Origin: Hyunsoonleella aquatilis
GTDB taxonomy: Bacteria; Bacteroidota; Bacteroidia; Flavobacteriales; Flavobacteriaceae
Direction of reading: 5' to 3'
DNA: 64,000 nucleotides
Assembly (NCBI RefSeq): GCF_014270105.1
Contig: NZ_JACNMF010000003.1
Location: 186,001 to 250,000 of the forward strand
Every line of letters begins with the position of its first letter. Position 1 is the stretch's first letter. The translations under genes were made by a program, and so were the position numbers. The notes below the pieces were generated by a model. The model had not been told where the DNA came from. It did no database searches and saw only the letters and a program-made list of their open reading frames with translations. This document shows positions 9,960 through 19,208 of the stretch, one piece after another.

Positions 9960-10835
9960 TTAATATACTGACTTTCTGAATTTTCCCGGAGAGATGCCTG
10001 TTTTGCGCTTAAAGAGCCTGTTGAAATAATAATCCGACTCAAAACCAAGTTCAAAGGCGATTTCCTTTTGGGATTTGGTGGTATTTAAAAGCAGTTCCTT
10101 AGATTTCTCAATTTTTAAAAGAAGATGGTACTGCAACGGGGAAAGCCCTGTTTGCTTCTTAAAGTCGATTCTGAATTTGGAATAGCTAACTCCCAAGCTA
10201 ACAGCTATTTTTGTCAAATCAATAGTATGATTCATATTATTGTACATTATGCTTTTGGCTTTGGACACCATGGAGTTAACGCTTTCAATATTATTGCCTC
10301 CGCTTTTAATGTTGTATAAACCTGCCATGAGCTGCATGCAGATACCAGAAGCTACCCGTTGATACCCATAAGCCTCCTCATCAAATAGTTTGAAAAGCGA
10401 ATTAAAATGATTTAAAATAAAAGGCTTGTTGCATTTGGAGATAACAGGTGCACTCGAATTAAAAAAGCCATTTGATAGAAGCTGAGACGCGACCTGTCCA
10501 GAAAAGCCGACCCATCTTTCTGTCCAACCCACACTTTTTTTAGGCTTATAGCGATGCCATACCCCTGGGAACAACAAAAACACATCACCGTCGCTTACCT
10601 TAATCTTTCCAGTAGATTTACTTTCAAAAACGCCTTCGCCCTTGGTAATGAGTACCACGTGAAATTCATTTAAAACGCGACCCTTGTCCCAAGTAAAAAT
10701 GTATTGATCTGGATGATCTTTTGAGGGGTATTCCGAGTGTTTTTCAATAACATTTCGTCCTAAATTATTGATGTAAAATCCCCAACTTTTATCATTATCA
10801 GTAACTATTTGATATTTTCGGTATCTATTTTTCAT
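9960..10835 (-). CDS. AraC-family transcriptional regulator with cupin-like sensor domain
   Basis: This 291-residue protein has an N-terminal cupin-like effector domain (about 20-150, with FPGVWHRYKP at its end) and a C-terminal AraC DNA-binding domain (about 190-288). The DNA-binding domain has two helix-turn-helix units: LTKIAVSLGVSYSKF and KEIAFELGFESDYYFNRLF. No signal peptide is present, so it is cytoplasmic. It is divergent from the large GH78 operon and is the only transcription regulator in the window; no HTCS or ECF sigma/anti-sigma pair is visible. AraC DNA-binding domains contact two major grooves about 10 bp apart, which matches the paired boxes found at eleven promoters, so it is the best local candidate for their activator. 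Its own promoter lacks the paired boxes. The ligand is probably rhamnose or a derivative (inference). Confidence 0.85.
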   Translation of the reverse strand: MKNRYRKYQIVTDNDKSWGFYINNLGRNVIEKHSEYPSKDHPDQYIFTWDKGRVLNEFHVVLITKGEGVFESKSTGKIKVSDGDVFLLFPGVWHRYKPKKSVGWTERWVGFSGQVASQLLSNGFFNSSAPVISKCNKPFILNHFNSLFKLFDEEAYGYQRVASGICMQLMAGLYNIKSGGNNIESVNSMVSKAKSIMYNNMNHTIDLTKIAVSLGVSYSKFRIDFKKQTGLSPLQYHLLLKIEKSKELLLNTTKSQKEIAFELGFESDYYFNRLFKRKTGISPGKFRKSVY

Positions 10836-10931
10836 ATCATTTTGTGCAACTAATATATCAATTTGTTAATTGTTTTTGATAAGAAAATAAAAGAAATTTA
10901 CATCATCTAGATTAGAATAATTGTAGGCATA

Positions 10932-10976
10932 CAGGTTTCAGCATGATGCATTTGTAAAAGTTTTTTTCTAATTTAT
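10932..10976 (+). promoter_or_regulatory. Regulon promoter P3 (degenerate boxes)
   Basis: CAGGTT at 10932 and CATGAT at 10942 are 10 bp apart, and TAATTTAT starts at 10969, 27 bp after the second box. The hexamers are weaker than in other copies but the spacing is exact. It lies in the AraC/GH78 divergent region and drives the 11010-23865 operon. Confidence 0.6.
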
Positions 10977-11009
10977 AGATCACACTAACAAAACTAAACT
11001 TCCTAAAAA

Positions 11010-14000
11010 ATGAAAATTACACCTATCACCACTAGGTTTTCATCACTTGTAATAATTATTGCATTTTTTTCATTGGTGTCGTGCAAGCCTTCTCCAATTA
11101 CTATTGAAGAATTGAAGTGCGAATACCTTACTAATCCTTTAGGAATTGATAATTTGAATCCTAGATTTAGTTGGATTATGGTTGACGCTGAGAAATCCCG
11201 AGGGCAAAAGCAAACCGCTTACCAAGTTTTAGTCGCTAGTAGTTTAGAGCAATTAAATACTGATGTAGGAGACGTGTGGGATTCTGGTAAAATAAAGTCA
11301 AACCAATCGATAAATAATCGTTACCAAGGAAAATCTTTAGAATCTTCAAAACACTATTTCTGGAAGGTGAAAATTTGGGACACTTCTGGTTTGGAATCCC
11401 GTTGGAGCGAGGTGGCCAATTTTTCAATGGGCTTATTGAACCCAGAAGATTGGAAAGGAGAATGGATTTATAAAGAAGATCAAAATAAAAAAGACCACAA
11501 TTGGTATAGAAAAAATGTGTCGTTAGATGAAGCACCGCAATCAGCCTATATTCATGTGGCATCTTTTGGGTATCATGAATTGTACGTGAATGGTAACAAA
11601 GTTGTTGATGGCGTTATGAATCCCGTAAATTCCTTTTTCAAAAAGCGCTTACCATATCTAACCTATGATATAAAAGACTATTTAGAAGATGGGGATAATG
11701 TAATAGGCATTTGGCACGCCGCCGGCTGGGCAAGATGGGGACGCGTAAAAGATTATTTCGATCCGCCTTTTGTATTTAAAGCTCAGGCTAATATTGATAT
11801 GGGTGAAGGCACTATTACATTAGTTTCAGACGCTTCATGGAAATGTAAAAAAAGCTACAGTTCTTATCATAGTTCTTGGGATATATTGGATTTTGGTGGT
11901 GAAATTATTGACGAACGTTTACGTGAAGACGATTGGAATACCGCTGAGTATGATGACAGTAATTGGGCAAATGCTGTTGTTTTTGATGAGGCAGAAATGC
12001 AGGATGTTGATGTGGCCGATATTAATTTAGGTCCAAAAGGAGCAATTAGAGCACCAAGTACTGACGCTAATCCGCCCACAAGTAAAATTACAGCGACCTT
12101 AAGTTCGCAAATGGTAGAGCCCCAAGTAAAATTTAAAGAAGTAACACCTATTGATGTTACCAAAAACGAGGAAGGCCATTATGTGATTGATATGGGTGAA
12201 AATTACACTGGCTATTTCGAAATGAACCTGTTTAATGGTAAAGCAGGTGATACCGTTACCTTTGAAATTGCTGATCATAAAGAGGTTTCTACATCTTGGG
12301 AACAGCGCAGTAAATATATTTATGATGAAACCGGAATGGGTCATTTTACCAATAGATTTAATCTTGCAGGAGGGCGTTATGTAACCGTTTATGGTATTAA
12401 TTATAAACCCGAATTAAAAGATATTAAAGGTTATGTTATTACCAACAATCGTAAACAAATTAGTCAATTTGAAAGTTCAAGTGAGTTGTTAAACAAGATT
12501 TATCAAGTAAATCTAAATACCTATATCGCCAATACCATAGATGGTATTTTGGTAGATTGCCCTCATCGTGAACGCCGTGGTTGGGGAGAAGTTACGGTAG
12601 CGGCTATGTACGGAGACGCACTACCTAATTTTGAAAGTGGCGCTTACATGATGCAATATGCACAATTTATGCAAGATGCTCAGGCAGATGATGGTAAAAT
12701 GCGTGCCGTTATTAATGGTGACGATTTTGAGTTTTTAATGTGGATGGCCAACAGCCCAATTACTATTTGGGAAACCTACCGAATGTTGGGCGACAAGCAA
12801 CTATTGGAAAATCATTATCCAACATTAAAAAAATGGATGCAGTGGTTGTATGAACATTCTAATTATGATACCCAAGATGCCTTGAAAATAGGTGAACGCG
12901 GTACGTTGGAATTCCCTGGTTTAGGTGATTGGTGTACCCCAAGAGGTAATTTTTGGACGTCGAGTAATTCTCCAGAATCGGAACATTTCAATAATTGTGT
13001 CTATGCTTTTATGTTAGAATCGGCTTTGGAAATTGCAAAAACCCTCAATAAGGAGGACGATGTAAAACTGTTTTCAGACCGTTTAGAAGTACAACGAAAC
13101 GCTACGCATAAAAAGATATATGATGAGCAAACTGGTAAATATGGCGAAGGACACCAGGTTAATCAAGCATTTGCGTTGCTCTCTGGCGTAACTCCCGAAT
13201 CTGAAAAACAAAAGGTTTATGATAACTTGGTAGATCAAGTGCTATATAAATTTCCTTACTACGATACAGGTAGTTCTGGGCAGGCACTTTACACGCGTTA
13301 TTTTATAGAGCATGGGGAGCGTATGGATTTAATTTATGAATTGTTAAAAGATAAACGCCACCCGAGTTATGGGTATTTTTTAGAGCAAGGAAAAACCGTG
13401 TGGCCAGAACGTTGGTCAGCAATCGGGAACAGTCAAATACACACTTGCTATACTGGCATTGGCGGGTATTTTATTAAAGGTTTTGCAGGTGTCAGACCAG
13501 ACCCGGAACATCCGGGGATGCAACAATTTGTAGTGAAACCTGCTCCTGTTGGTGATTTAACCTATGTAAATGCAAGTTATCAATCGCCTTACGGTGAGGT
13601 TGTTTCAAATTGGAAAATTACTGATGAAACAGCAACGTTTCATATTGAAATTCCTGTAAACACTTCTGCTAAGATTTATATTCCAGCAAATGAAAAAGAA
13701 TCTGTTTTTGAAGGTGAAATTCATGCTGAAAAGTCCGATGGTATAAGATATATTAATTCTGAGAAAAGCGATGCAGTTGGTAATTATATCATTTTTGAAG
13801 TTGCATCAGGTGTGTATAATTTTGAAGTTTCTGAATTACCAAAAGTAACCTATCCAGAGCCTTTGAATATACCTGATAATTTAGCATTAATAGGTCGAAT
13901 GAATGCGTCTTCAATGACTATCGATTCTGAGAAATTACCGCTTTTTGAGGCCTTTAGGGCAAACGATAAAAACCTAGAGACGCACTGGAAAGCAAACACA

Positions 14001-14267
14001 AAATTTAAAGAATGGCTAGAAATAGAATGGTTTAAACAGCAGACTTTTAATAATATAGTTATTCAGGAAGAAGGTGACAATATTTTGAGTTACAAAATTC
14101 AATATTTAGAAAATGGTAATTGGAAGGATGTAGCTAGTAATTCTAGTTTAGGCTCAAATAAGAGTCATGAATTTGATGCTGTAACTTCTACAAAATGTAG
14201 AATATATATAAACAGCTCTAAGGATAAGCCAGCCATTTCAGAATTTAAAATCTTTCATTCAAAATGA
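11010..14267 (+). CDS. GH78 alpha-L-rhamnosidase lipoprotein with C-terminal F5/8-type domain
   Basis: This 1085-residue protein has a lipobox at Cys25 (SLVSC) and the GH78 layout: an Fn3-like N-terminal domain (about 35-140), a jelly-roll domain (about 150-330), a further beta domain, an (alpha/alpha)6 catalytic domain (about 480-830) and a C-terminal beta domain. A discoidin/F5_8-type module (about 960-1085) follows. The catalytic-region motif is D516-CPHRE-RRGWGE527 and the proposed base is in VWPERW (Glu800). The metal/acid-region motif is one residue shorter than the usual GW-x-GD. It should remove terminal alpha-L-rhamnose in the periplasm. It is a close paralogue of the gene at 19209, and first gene of the operon under P3. 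Confidence 0.88.
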   Translation: MKITPITTRFSSLVIIIAFFSLVSCKPSPITIEELKCEYLTNPLGIDNLNPRFSWIMVDAEKSRGQKQTAYQVLVASSLEQLNTDVGDVWDSGKIKSNQSINNRYQGKSLESSKHYFWKVKIWDTSGLESRWSEVANFSMGLLNPEDWKGEWIYKEDQNKKDHNWYRKNVSLDEAPQSAYIHVASFGYHELYVNGNKVVDGVMNPVNSFFKKRLPYLTYDIKDYLEDGDNVIGIWHAAGWARWGRVKDYFDPPFVFKAQANIDMGEGTITLVSDASWKCKKSYSSYHSSWDILDFGGEIIDERLREDDWNTAEYDDSNWANAVVFDEAEMQDVDVADINLGPKGAIRAPSTDANPPTSKITATLSSQMVEPQVKFKEVTPIDVTKNEEGHYVIDMGENYTGYFEMNLFNGKAGDTVTFEIADHKEVSTSWEQRSKYIYDETGMGHFTNRFNLAGGRYVTVYGINYKPELKDIKGYVITNNRKQISQFESSSELLNKIYQVNLNTYIANTIDGILVDCPHRERRGWGEVTVAAMYGDALPNFESGAYMMQYAQFMQDAQADDGKMRAVINGDDFEFLMWMANSPITIWETYRMLGDKQLLENHYPTLKKWMQWLYEHSNYDTQDALKIGERGTLEFPGLGDWCTPRGNFWTSSNSPESEHFNNCVYAFMLESALEIAKTLNKEDDVKLFSDRLEVQRNATHKKIYDEQTGKYGEGHQVNQAFALLSGVTPESEKQKVYDNLVDQVLYKFPYYDTGSSGQALYTRYFIEHGERMDLIYELLKDKRHPSYGYFLEQGKTVWPERWSAIGNSQIHTCYTGIGGYFIKGFAGVRPDPEHPGMQQFVVKPAPVGDLTYVNASYQSPYGEVVSNWKITDETATFHIEIPVNTSAKIYIPANEKESVFEGEIHAEKSDGIRYINSEKSDAVGNYIIFEVASGVYNFEVSELPKVTYPEPLNIPDNLALIGRMNASSMTIDSEKLPLFEAFRANDKNLETHWKANTKFKEWLEIEWFKQQTFNNIVIQEEGDNILSYKIQYLENGNWKDVASNSSLGSNKSHEFDAVTSTKCRIYINSSKDKPAISEFKIFHSK

Positions 14268-14291
14268 AATTGAAAGTGTTAATACCTTGAT

Positions 14292-16823
14292 ATGAAAAAC
14301 ATTAACGTGTATTCAATTCTATTATTTGTCTTTGGGGCAATATATTTATTATTTGCTCAGGGAACAGGTGCTTTAATTGCATCCCAGATCGTTGGTGAAA
14401 TTGACAAAAAGCATGAAGACGTCAAAGTTTTAATCAATTGGGAAAATGCAAAGTGGATTGGCTACACCAAAGACAATCGGCCGGAGGAATGGGCGGCGAG
14501 AGATTTGGTGCGCAACCAGCCACCTATTAATATTAATACTTGGGAGCCAACTGAGGAAGACTTGAAAGTAATCCGACGGAAAACGCATCCATCCGTGCTT
14601 TTAAGAAAATCTTTTTCAATTTCTAAAGAGATTGCATCGGCGCAAATTGCTGTTTGTGGACTAGGGCTTTATGAGCTGTATTTAAACGGTAAAAAAGTGG
14701 GAGACCGTGTACTTGACCCAGCTCAAACCTCATACGACAAGCGGGCTTTTTATGTGCGTCATGATATTACAGAAGCGATTGGTAAAAACAATAGTTTGGG
14801 ATTAATGTTGGGCAATGGGTTTTATGGGCAAAATATGGCATTTTGGCCAGGACTTGCTTATGGAAAACCCAGAGCAATTTTGGTACTAAATATCCTCTAT
14901 AAAGACGGGACTAAAGAACAAATTGTAACCGATGAAAGCTGGAAGGCACATAGTAGCCCTATTCTTTTTGATAATATTTACTTAGGTGAAACTTATGATG
15001 CACGAGCTGAGTTGAGCGATTGGAGTACCTTTAAGTTTGATGATACCTCATGGGAAACCGCAGAAATCATGAAAGCACCAACACAAAATTTAGTGGAGCA
15101 GGATTTAGAACCCATGCGAAAGATTAGAGCAGTTAAACCTATAGCTGTATGGAAAGCAGAAAAGGGTTGGATATTAGATATGGGTCAAAACATGACAGGT
15201 TGGTTGGCCATTTCTGTAAAAGAAAAAGAAGGTACTGTTGTAAAAATGCGTTTTGCTGAACATCTCATGCCCGATAAACAAAATATAGACCCCGCATCTA
15301 CTGGAATTCACGTGACTGGAAATACGCAAACCGATGTGTATATCTGTAAAGGTGATGGGGTTGAAACCTGGGAACCTCGTTTTACCTATCATGCCTTTCG
15401 ATATGTTCAAATTGAAGGGTTAAGTGGAACGCCAGATTTAAGTCAATTTACGGGTTGGCTGGTACGAACAGATGCAGAACGTATAGGAACTTTTAAATCT
15501 TCAGACCCACTAATAAACAAGTTTTACGACGTGTCAATGTGGACTATCGAAGATAATATTCAAGGGTTGTTGAGTGATTGTCCGCACCGCGAGCGTTGTG
15601 CTTGGATGGGTGATGCTTATGTGGTGGCTGAAGCAGCTAGTTTTAATTTTGATTTAAAACGCTTGTGGCAAAAAACATCTTCAGATATGCAAACAGTTTT
15701 AGGGGTTTCTAAAGCACATTTTAAAGACCCTTTTCCTTATGATTCGCGCGCGCCATCTAATATTTCCGTTGGAAAACGGCTCTGTTTACAAGCGCGACCG
15801 GATTGGGGAGCTGCGACTATTATGGTACCATGGTTTTCGTATGTGTATTATGGCGATAAGACTATTATTGAAGGCGCTTGGGATATGATGGAAGGTTGGA
15901 TGGCTTATCTGGATGAAAAGGTACAAGAAGATGGGATTATTAATGGCGGATTTGGTGATTGGTGTCCTCCAGGAGGTAATCCAGAAATGGATACACCACC
16001 CGCATTAACGTCAACTGCATTGTATTATCAGTCTTTAGTATCTATGGGAAAAATGGCATTGGTGTTGGATAAGAAAGAAGTTGCCAATAGTTATGCTGAA
16101 AAAGCGAAATTGCTCAAAAAGGCTTTTAATCAAACTTTTTTTAATGTAGAAGCGAAGTCATATGGTTCTCAAACAGGTAATGCCTTTGCCTTGTATTCAG
16201 GTTTGGTTCCTGAAGGTTTAGGGCAGTTGGTTGCCGATAATTTGGCAAATCTTATTATGAAGGATAAAAACGGGCATTACAGTACGGGCATTTTTGGGCA
16301 TCGCCCGTTATACACCATATTAAATGATTACGGGCATGATGCTGTGACAAAGCACTTATGGAGTATTACCGATTATCCGAGTTTAGGATTTATGACCGAG
16401 GAACACGATTTAACCGTATGGCCAGAGGGTGTTAGCAATTGGGATAAAAATGAGCGGTATTATAGACATTCGTTTAATCACCCTATGCAAAGTGGGTTCG
16501 CCGCTTCATTACACGAAAGTTTAGGCGGTATAAGACCTGACGAAGATTTTCCGGGATTTGAGCGATTTATTTTAAGGCCAACTTTTTTATCGGGCTTGCA
16601 ATGGTGTGAAGTTGCTCATAAATCGCCCAGAGGTAAAATTGAAAGTTCTTGGAGAAAAAATAATGGCCAAATTGAATGGTTGGTTTCTGTTCCACAAACG
16701 TCAACAGCCATGGTGCAATTGCCTCATTTTAAAGCGAAACAGATTTTATTAAACAATGAAAGTGTTACAAACAATACATTCAAATTGAAATCAGGAAAAC
16801 ATGTAGTAACTATTAATTTTTAG
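14292..16823 (+). CDS. GH78 alpha-L-rhamnosidase
   Basis: This 843-residue secreted protein has a signal peptide (about 1-23). It lacks the Fn3-like N-terminal domain of its neighbours. The beta-sandwich region begins near residue 50 (AKWIG) and contains the GH78 signature LGLYELYLNGKKVGD and an LGNGFYGQN strand. The toroid domain carries the canonical acid motif D429-CPHRE-RCAWMGD441 and a C-terminal LTVWPEG glutamate. It is expected to hydrolyse alpha-L-rhamnosides, probably on oligosaccharides in the periplasm. The gene begins 24 bases after the upstream GH78 stop and sits inside the five-gene operon. Sequence divergence from the flanking GH78 paralogues suggests a different aglycone. Confidence 0.88.
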   Translation: MKNINVYSILLFVFGAIYLLFAQGTGALIASQIVGEIDKKHEDVKVLINWENAKWIGYTKDNRPEEWAARDLVRNQPPININTWEPTEEDLKVIRRKTHPSVLLRKSFSISKEIASAQIAVCGLGLYELYLNGKKVGDRVLDPAQTSYDKRAFYVRHDITEAIGKNNSLGLMLGNGFYGQNMAFWPGLAYGKPRAILVLNILYKDGTKEQIVTDESWKAHSSPILFDNIYLGETYDARAELSDWSTFKFDDTSWETAEIMKAPTQNLVEQDLEPMRKIRAVKPIAVWKAEKGWILDMGQNMTGWLAISVKEKEGTVVKMRFAEHLMPDKQNIDPASTGIHVTGNTQTDVYICKGDGVETWEPRFTYHAFRYVQIEGLSGTPDLSQFTGWLVRTDAERIGTFKSSDPLINKFYDVSMWTIEDNIQGLLSDCPHRERCAWMGDAYVVAEAASFNFDLKRLWQKTSSDMQTVLGVSKAHFKDPFPYDSRAPSNISVGKRLCLQARPDWGAATIMVPWFSYVYYGDKTIIEGAWDMMEGWMAYLDEKVQEDGIINGGFGDWCPPGGNPEMDTPPALTSTALYYQSLVSMGKMALVLDKKEVANSYAEKAKLLKKAFNQTFFNVEAKSYGSQTGNAFALYSGLVPEGLGQLVADNLANLIMKDKNGHYSTGIFGHRPLYTILNDYGHDAVTKHLWSITDYPSLGFMTEEHDLTVWPEGVSNWDKNERYYRHSFNHPMQSGFAASLHESLGGIRPDEDFPGFERFILRPTFLSGLQWCEVAHKSPRGKIESSWRKNNGQIEWLVSVPQTSTAMVQLPHFKAKQILLNNESVTNNTFKLKSGKHVVTINF

Positions 16824-16868
16824 TAGAATATTGCTTTAATTGAATTATAATTTTTTAATGACTGTAAA

Positions 16869-19202
16869 ATGTTTGTGAAGTATTTAAAATCAAACCACAG
16901 TATTTATCTGCTTATCTGCTTAGTTTTAACTACAACAACTTGGGCAACGGAAGTCATCAATTTACAATGTAACGGACAGATAAATCCAACGGGTATTATT
17001 GAAGCAAGACCAGAGTTTAGCTGGACGTTTGTTGGCGATGCCAATAGCCCGAAACAGGGTGGCTATCGTATTATGATGGCAACCTCAATTGAGAAACTAA
17101 AATATCCAGATATTTGGGATACAGGACCAACGAGCACTTCAGAAACTGGTCCATTCAAATATTGTGGAGAACCTCTTAAACCAGGTCAGCGCGTGTATTG
17201 GAAGGTAACTGCTTGGGGAAATAACAGAGGCGTAACCCACAGTGAACCGGCATGGTTTGAAATGGGCAATATTGAAAATCCTGAAACGTCCTTTCAGCCT
17301 CATGTCTTTTCTAAAAAAGACGGCGTTGTACAAATACTGTTAGATGGGAATGACAACGGACGTACTTTTGAAGGTATTGGTGGAGTGAGCGCGGGGGCTT
17401 CTACAGATTTGTTGTATGATTATGAAGACCCTATTCGCGGTCAAATACTCGATATTTTGTTTAAGCCCAAATTTGGTGCTGGGTTTCAACACTTAAAAGT
17501 AGAAATGGGCGGTGGCGAAAACTCCACTTGTGGATCGGAGCCTTCGCATGCCATTACGCGTAATGAGTTGAAGAATCCTGTATCTCGAGGGTATGAATTT
17601 TGGTTAATGAAAGAAGCCCGAAATCGAAACCCTAAAGTTATCCTGGAATATTTACCGTGGAGTTTTCCATACTATTTAAAGCCCAATATTTTTACGGCAG
17701 AATCTGCTGAATACTTTGTCTCTTTTCTCGATGTTGCTAAAAAACAATGGGATATGGATATTGATTGGGTGGCGGCGGCCGAAAACGAAAATTATACCGA
17801 TAGGGATTGGCTTGTTAACCATGTACGTCCATTGTTGGATTCCAGGGGCTACAAAAATGTAAAAATTCAAGGGCCAGATGATAATAGTGGCGATTGGAAA
17901 ATATTCAACGAATTTGAAAATGATAAGGCCTTTGATGATGTTGTTGAAGCCGTAGGCTATCATTATGTTACGGGGCGGGAATTCAATGACAATATGGTTG
18001 ATGGTCGAGGACGGCCCACTACGGAAAAAGCTAAAAAGACAGGTAAACCCTTATGGGCAAGTGAGGATTGGAGCTGGACGGGAAAAGATTGGGGTGGTGC
18101 CGGCGCATTAAATTTGGCTCGTATTTACAATAAATTTTATATCCGTGATAGGATTACAAAATCTTTAATTTGGGCACCAATAGGATCTATTTATAAATCG
18201 GTAACCTGGGACAAGGCTGGTGCTATGAAAGCCAACAGCCCTTGGAGCGGTTACTATGAGGTGTGGCCAACTATTTGGGCAACAGCCCACACTACACAGT
18301 TTGCAGAACCTCATACGTGGAAGTACTTAAACAGTGCTTGCGGACTTTTTGATGGTGCCACCTATAAAGGTAGTTGCGTCGCGTTAAAGGAGAAAGATGG
18401 TTCCAATTGGAGTATAGTTATTTGTACGGAAACCAAAGAGGATATTGAGATTAAAATTGCAGATGGCCTGTCATTGGGTACTGTCAATATTTGGAAATCT
18501 GATGAAAACGAACAGTTTGTGCAACAAGAATCCATAACGCCTGAAAATGGAGTGTTAAAATTGTCATTGGATTCTAAATGTATTTACTCATTGACCACGA
18601 CCACGGGACAACAAAAAGGAACTTATAACATTCCAGAAGAACAGGCATTTCCTTTTCCTTATTTCGAAGATTATGAAGATCGTAAAGCAGGAGATCTTCC
18701 TAAGTATCACTCCGATCAAACAGGAAGTTTTGAAATAGCTTCAAAAGAAGATGGTTCACAATGTTTAAAACAGATTGTTCCAGAACAGGGCTATGACTGG
18801 ATGCGCGTTTATAGACGTTCGAACATCAAACCAAATACTCTAATTGGTGATGTGAATTGGAAAAACTATACCTGTAGTGCTGATGTGTTTATTAAAGGTG
18901 GTAACGTGGAATTAGGAGGTCGAGTAACAACCAGTTATTTGAAGGGCTATCGTTTTCAACTGTCTAAAAATGGCGAATGGAAACTAATGTTTCATAAAAA
19001 GGAACTAGAAAGTGGTAGGATGAAAAAATTTAATGGAGATACATGGCATAACCTTCAGCTTACATTTCAGGATAATATCTTAGAAGCTTTTGTTGATGGA
19101 AAATCAATTACTAAGCTATCGAACGCAAAGCATGAAGGGTATGTGATGCTTGCAAGTTCTTACGATGAAAATCTTTTTGATAATTTGAAAATAACAGAAT
19201 AG
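16869..19202 (+). CDS. GH59-like beta-galactosidase/galactocerebrosidase-family enzyme with a GH78-type N-terminal domain
   Basis: This 777-residue protein has a signal peptide (about 1-26) and an Fn3-like domain (about 27-133) clearly related to the N-terminal domain of the GH78 neighbours (ARPEFSW, GYRIMMATS, YWKVTAWG). A GH59-type TIM barrel and beta domain follow (about 150-600), then a LamG/DUF1080-like C-terminal domain (about 610-777). GH59 hallmarks are FEGIGGVSAGAST, YWLMKEA-like FWLMKEA, NPKVILEYLPWSFP, acid/base in AAENEN (Glu305 or Glu307) and nucleophile in ASED (Glu399). Characterised GH59 enzymes are galactosylceramidases/beta-galactosidases, so the substrate here is probably a beta-galactoside or related sugar in the glycan (inference). 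It lies 45 bases after one GH78 and 6 before another. Confidence 0.75.
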   Translation: MFVKYLKSNHSIYLLICLVLTTTTWATEVINLQCNGQINPTGIIEARPEFSWTFVGDANSPKQGGYRIMMATSIEKLKYPDIWDTGPTSTSETGPFKYCGEPLKPGQRVYWKVTAWGNNRGVTHSEPAWFEMGNIENPETSFQPHVFSKKDGVVQILLDGNDNGRTFEGIGGVSAGASTDLLYDYEDPIRGQILDILFKPKFGAGFQHLKVEMGGGENSTCGSEPSHAITRNELKNPVSRGYEFWLMKEARNRNPKVILEYLPWSFPYYLKPNIFTAESAEYFVSFLDVAKKQWDMDIDWVAAAENENYTDRDWLVNHVRPLLDSRGYKNVKIQGPDDNSGDWKIFNEFENDKAFDDVVEAVGYHYVTGREFNDNMVDGRGRPTTEKAKKTGKPLWASEDWSWTGKDWGGAGALNLARIYNKFYIRDRITKSLIWAPIGSIYKSVTWDKAGAMKANSPWSGYYEVWPTIWATAHTTQFAEPHTWKYLNSACGLFDGATYKGSCVALKEKDGSNWSIVICTETKEDIEIKIADGLSLGTVNIWKSDENEQFVQQESITPENGVLKLSLDSKCIYSLTTTTGQQKGTYNIPEEQAFPFPYFEDYEDRKAGDLPKYHSDQTGSFEIASKEDGSQCLKQIVPEQGYDWMRVYRRSNIKPNTLIGDVNWKNYTCSADVFIKGGNVELGGRVTTSYLKGYRFQLSKNGEWKLMFHKKELESGRMKKFNGDTWHNLQLTFQDNILEAFVDGKSITKLSNAKHEGYVMLASSYDENLFDNLKITE

Positions 19203-19208
19203 TAAAAA

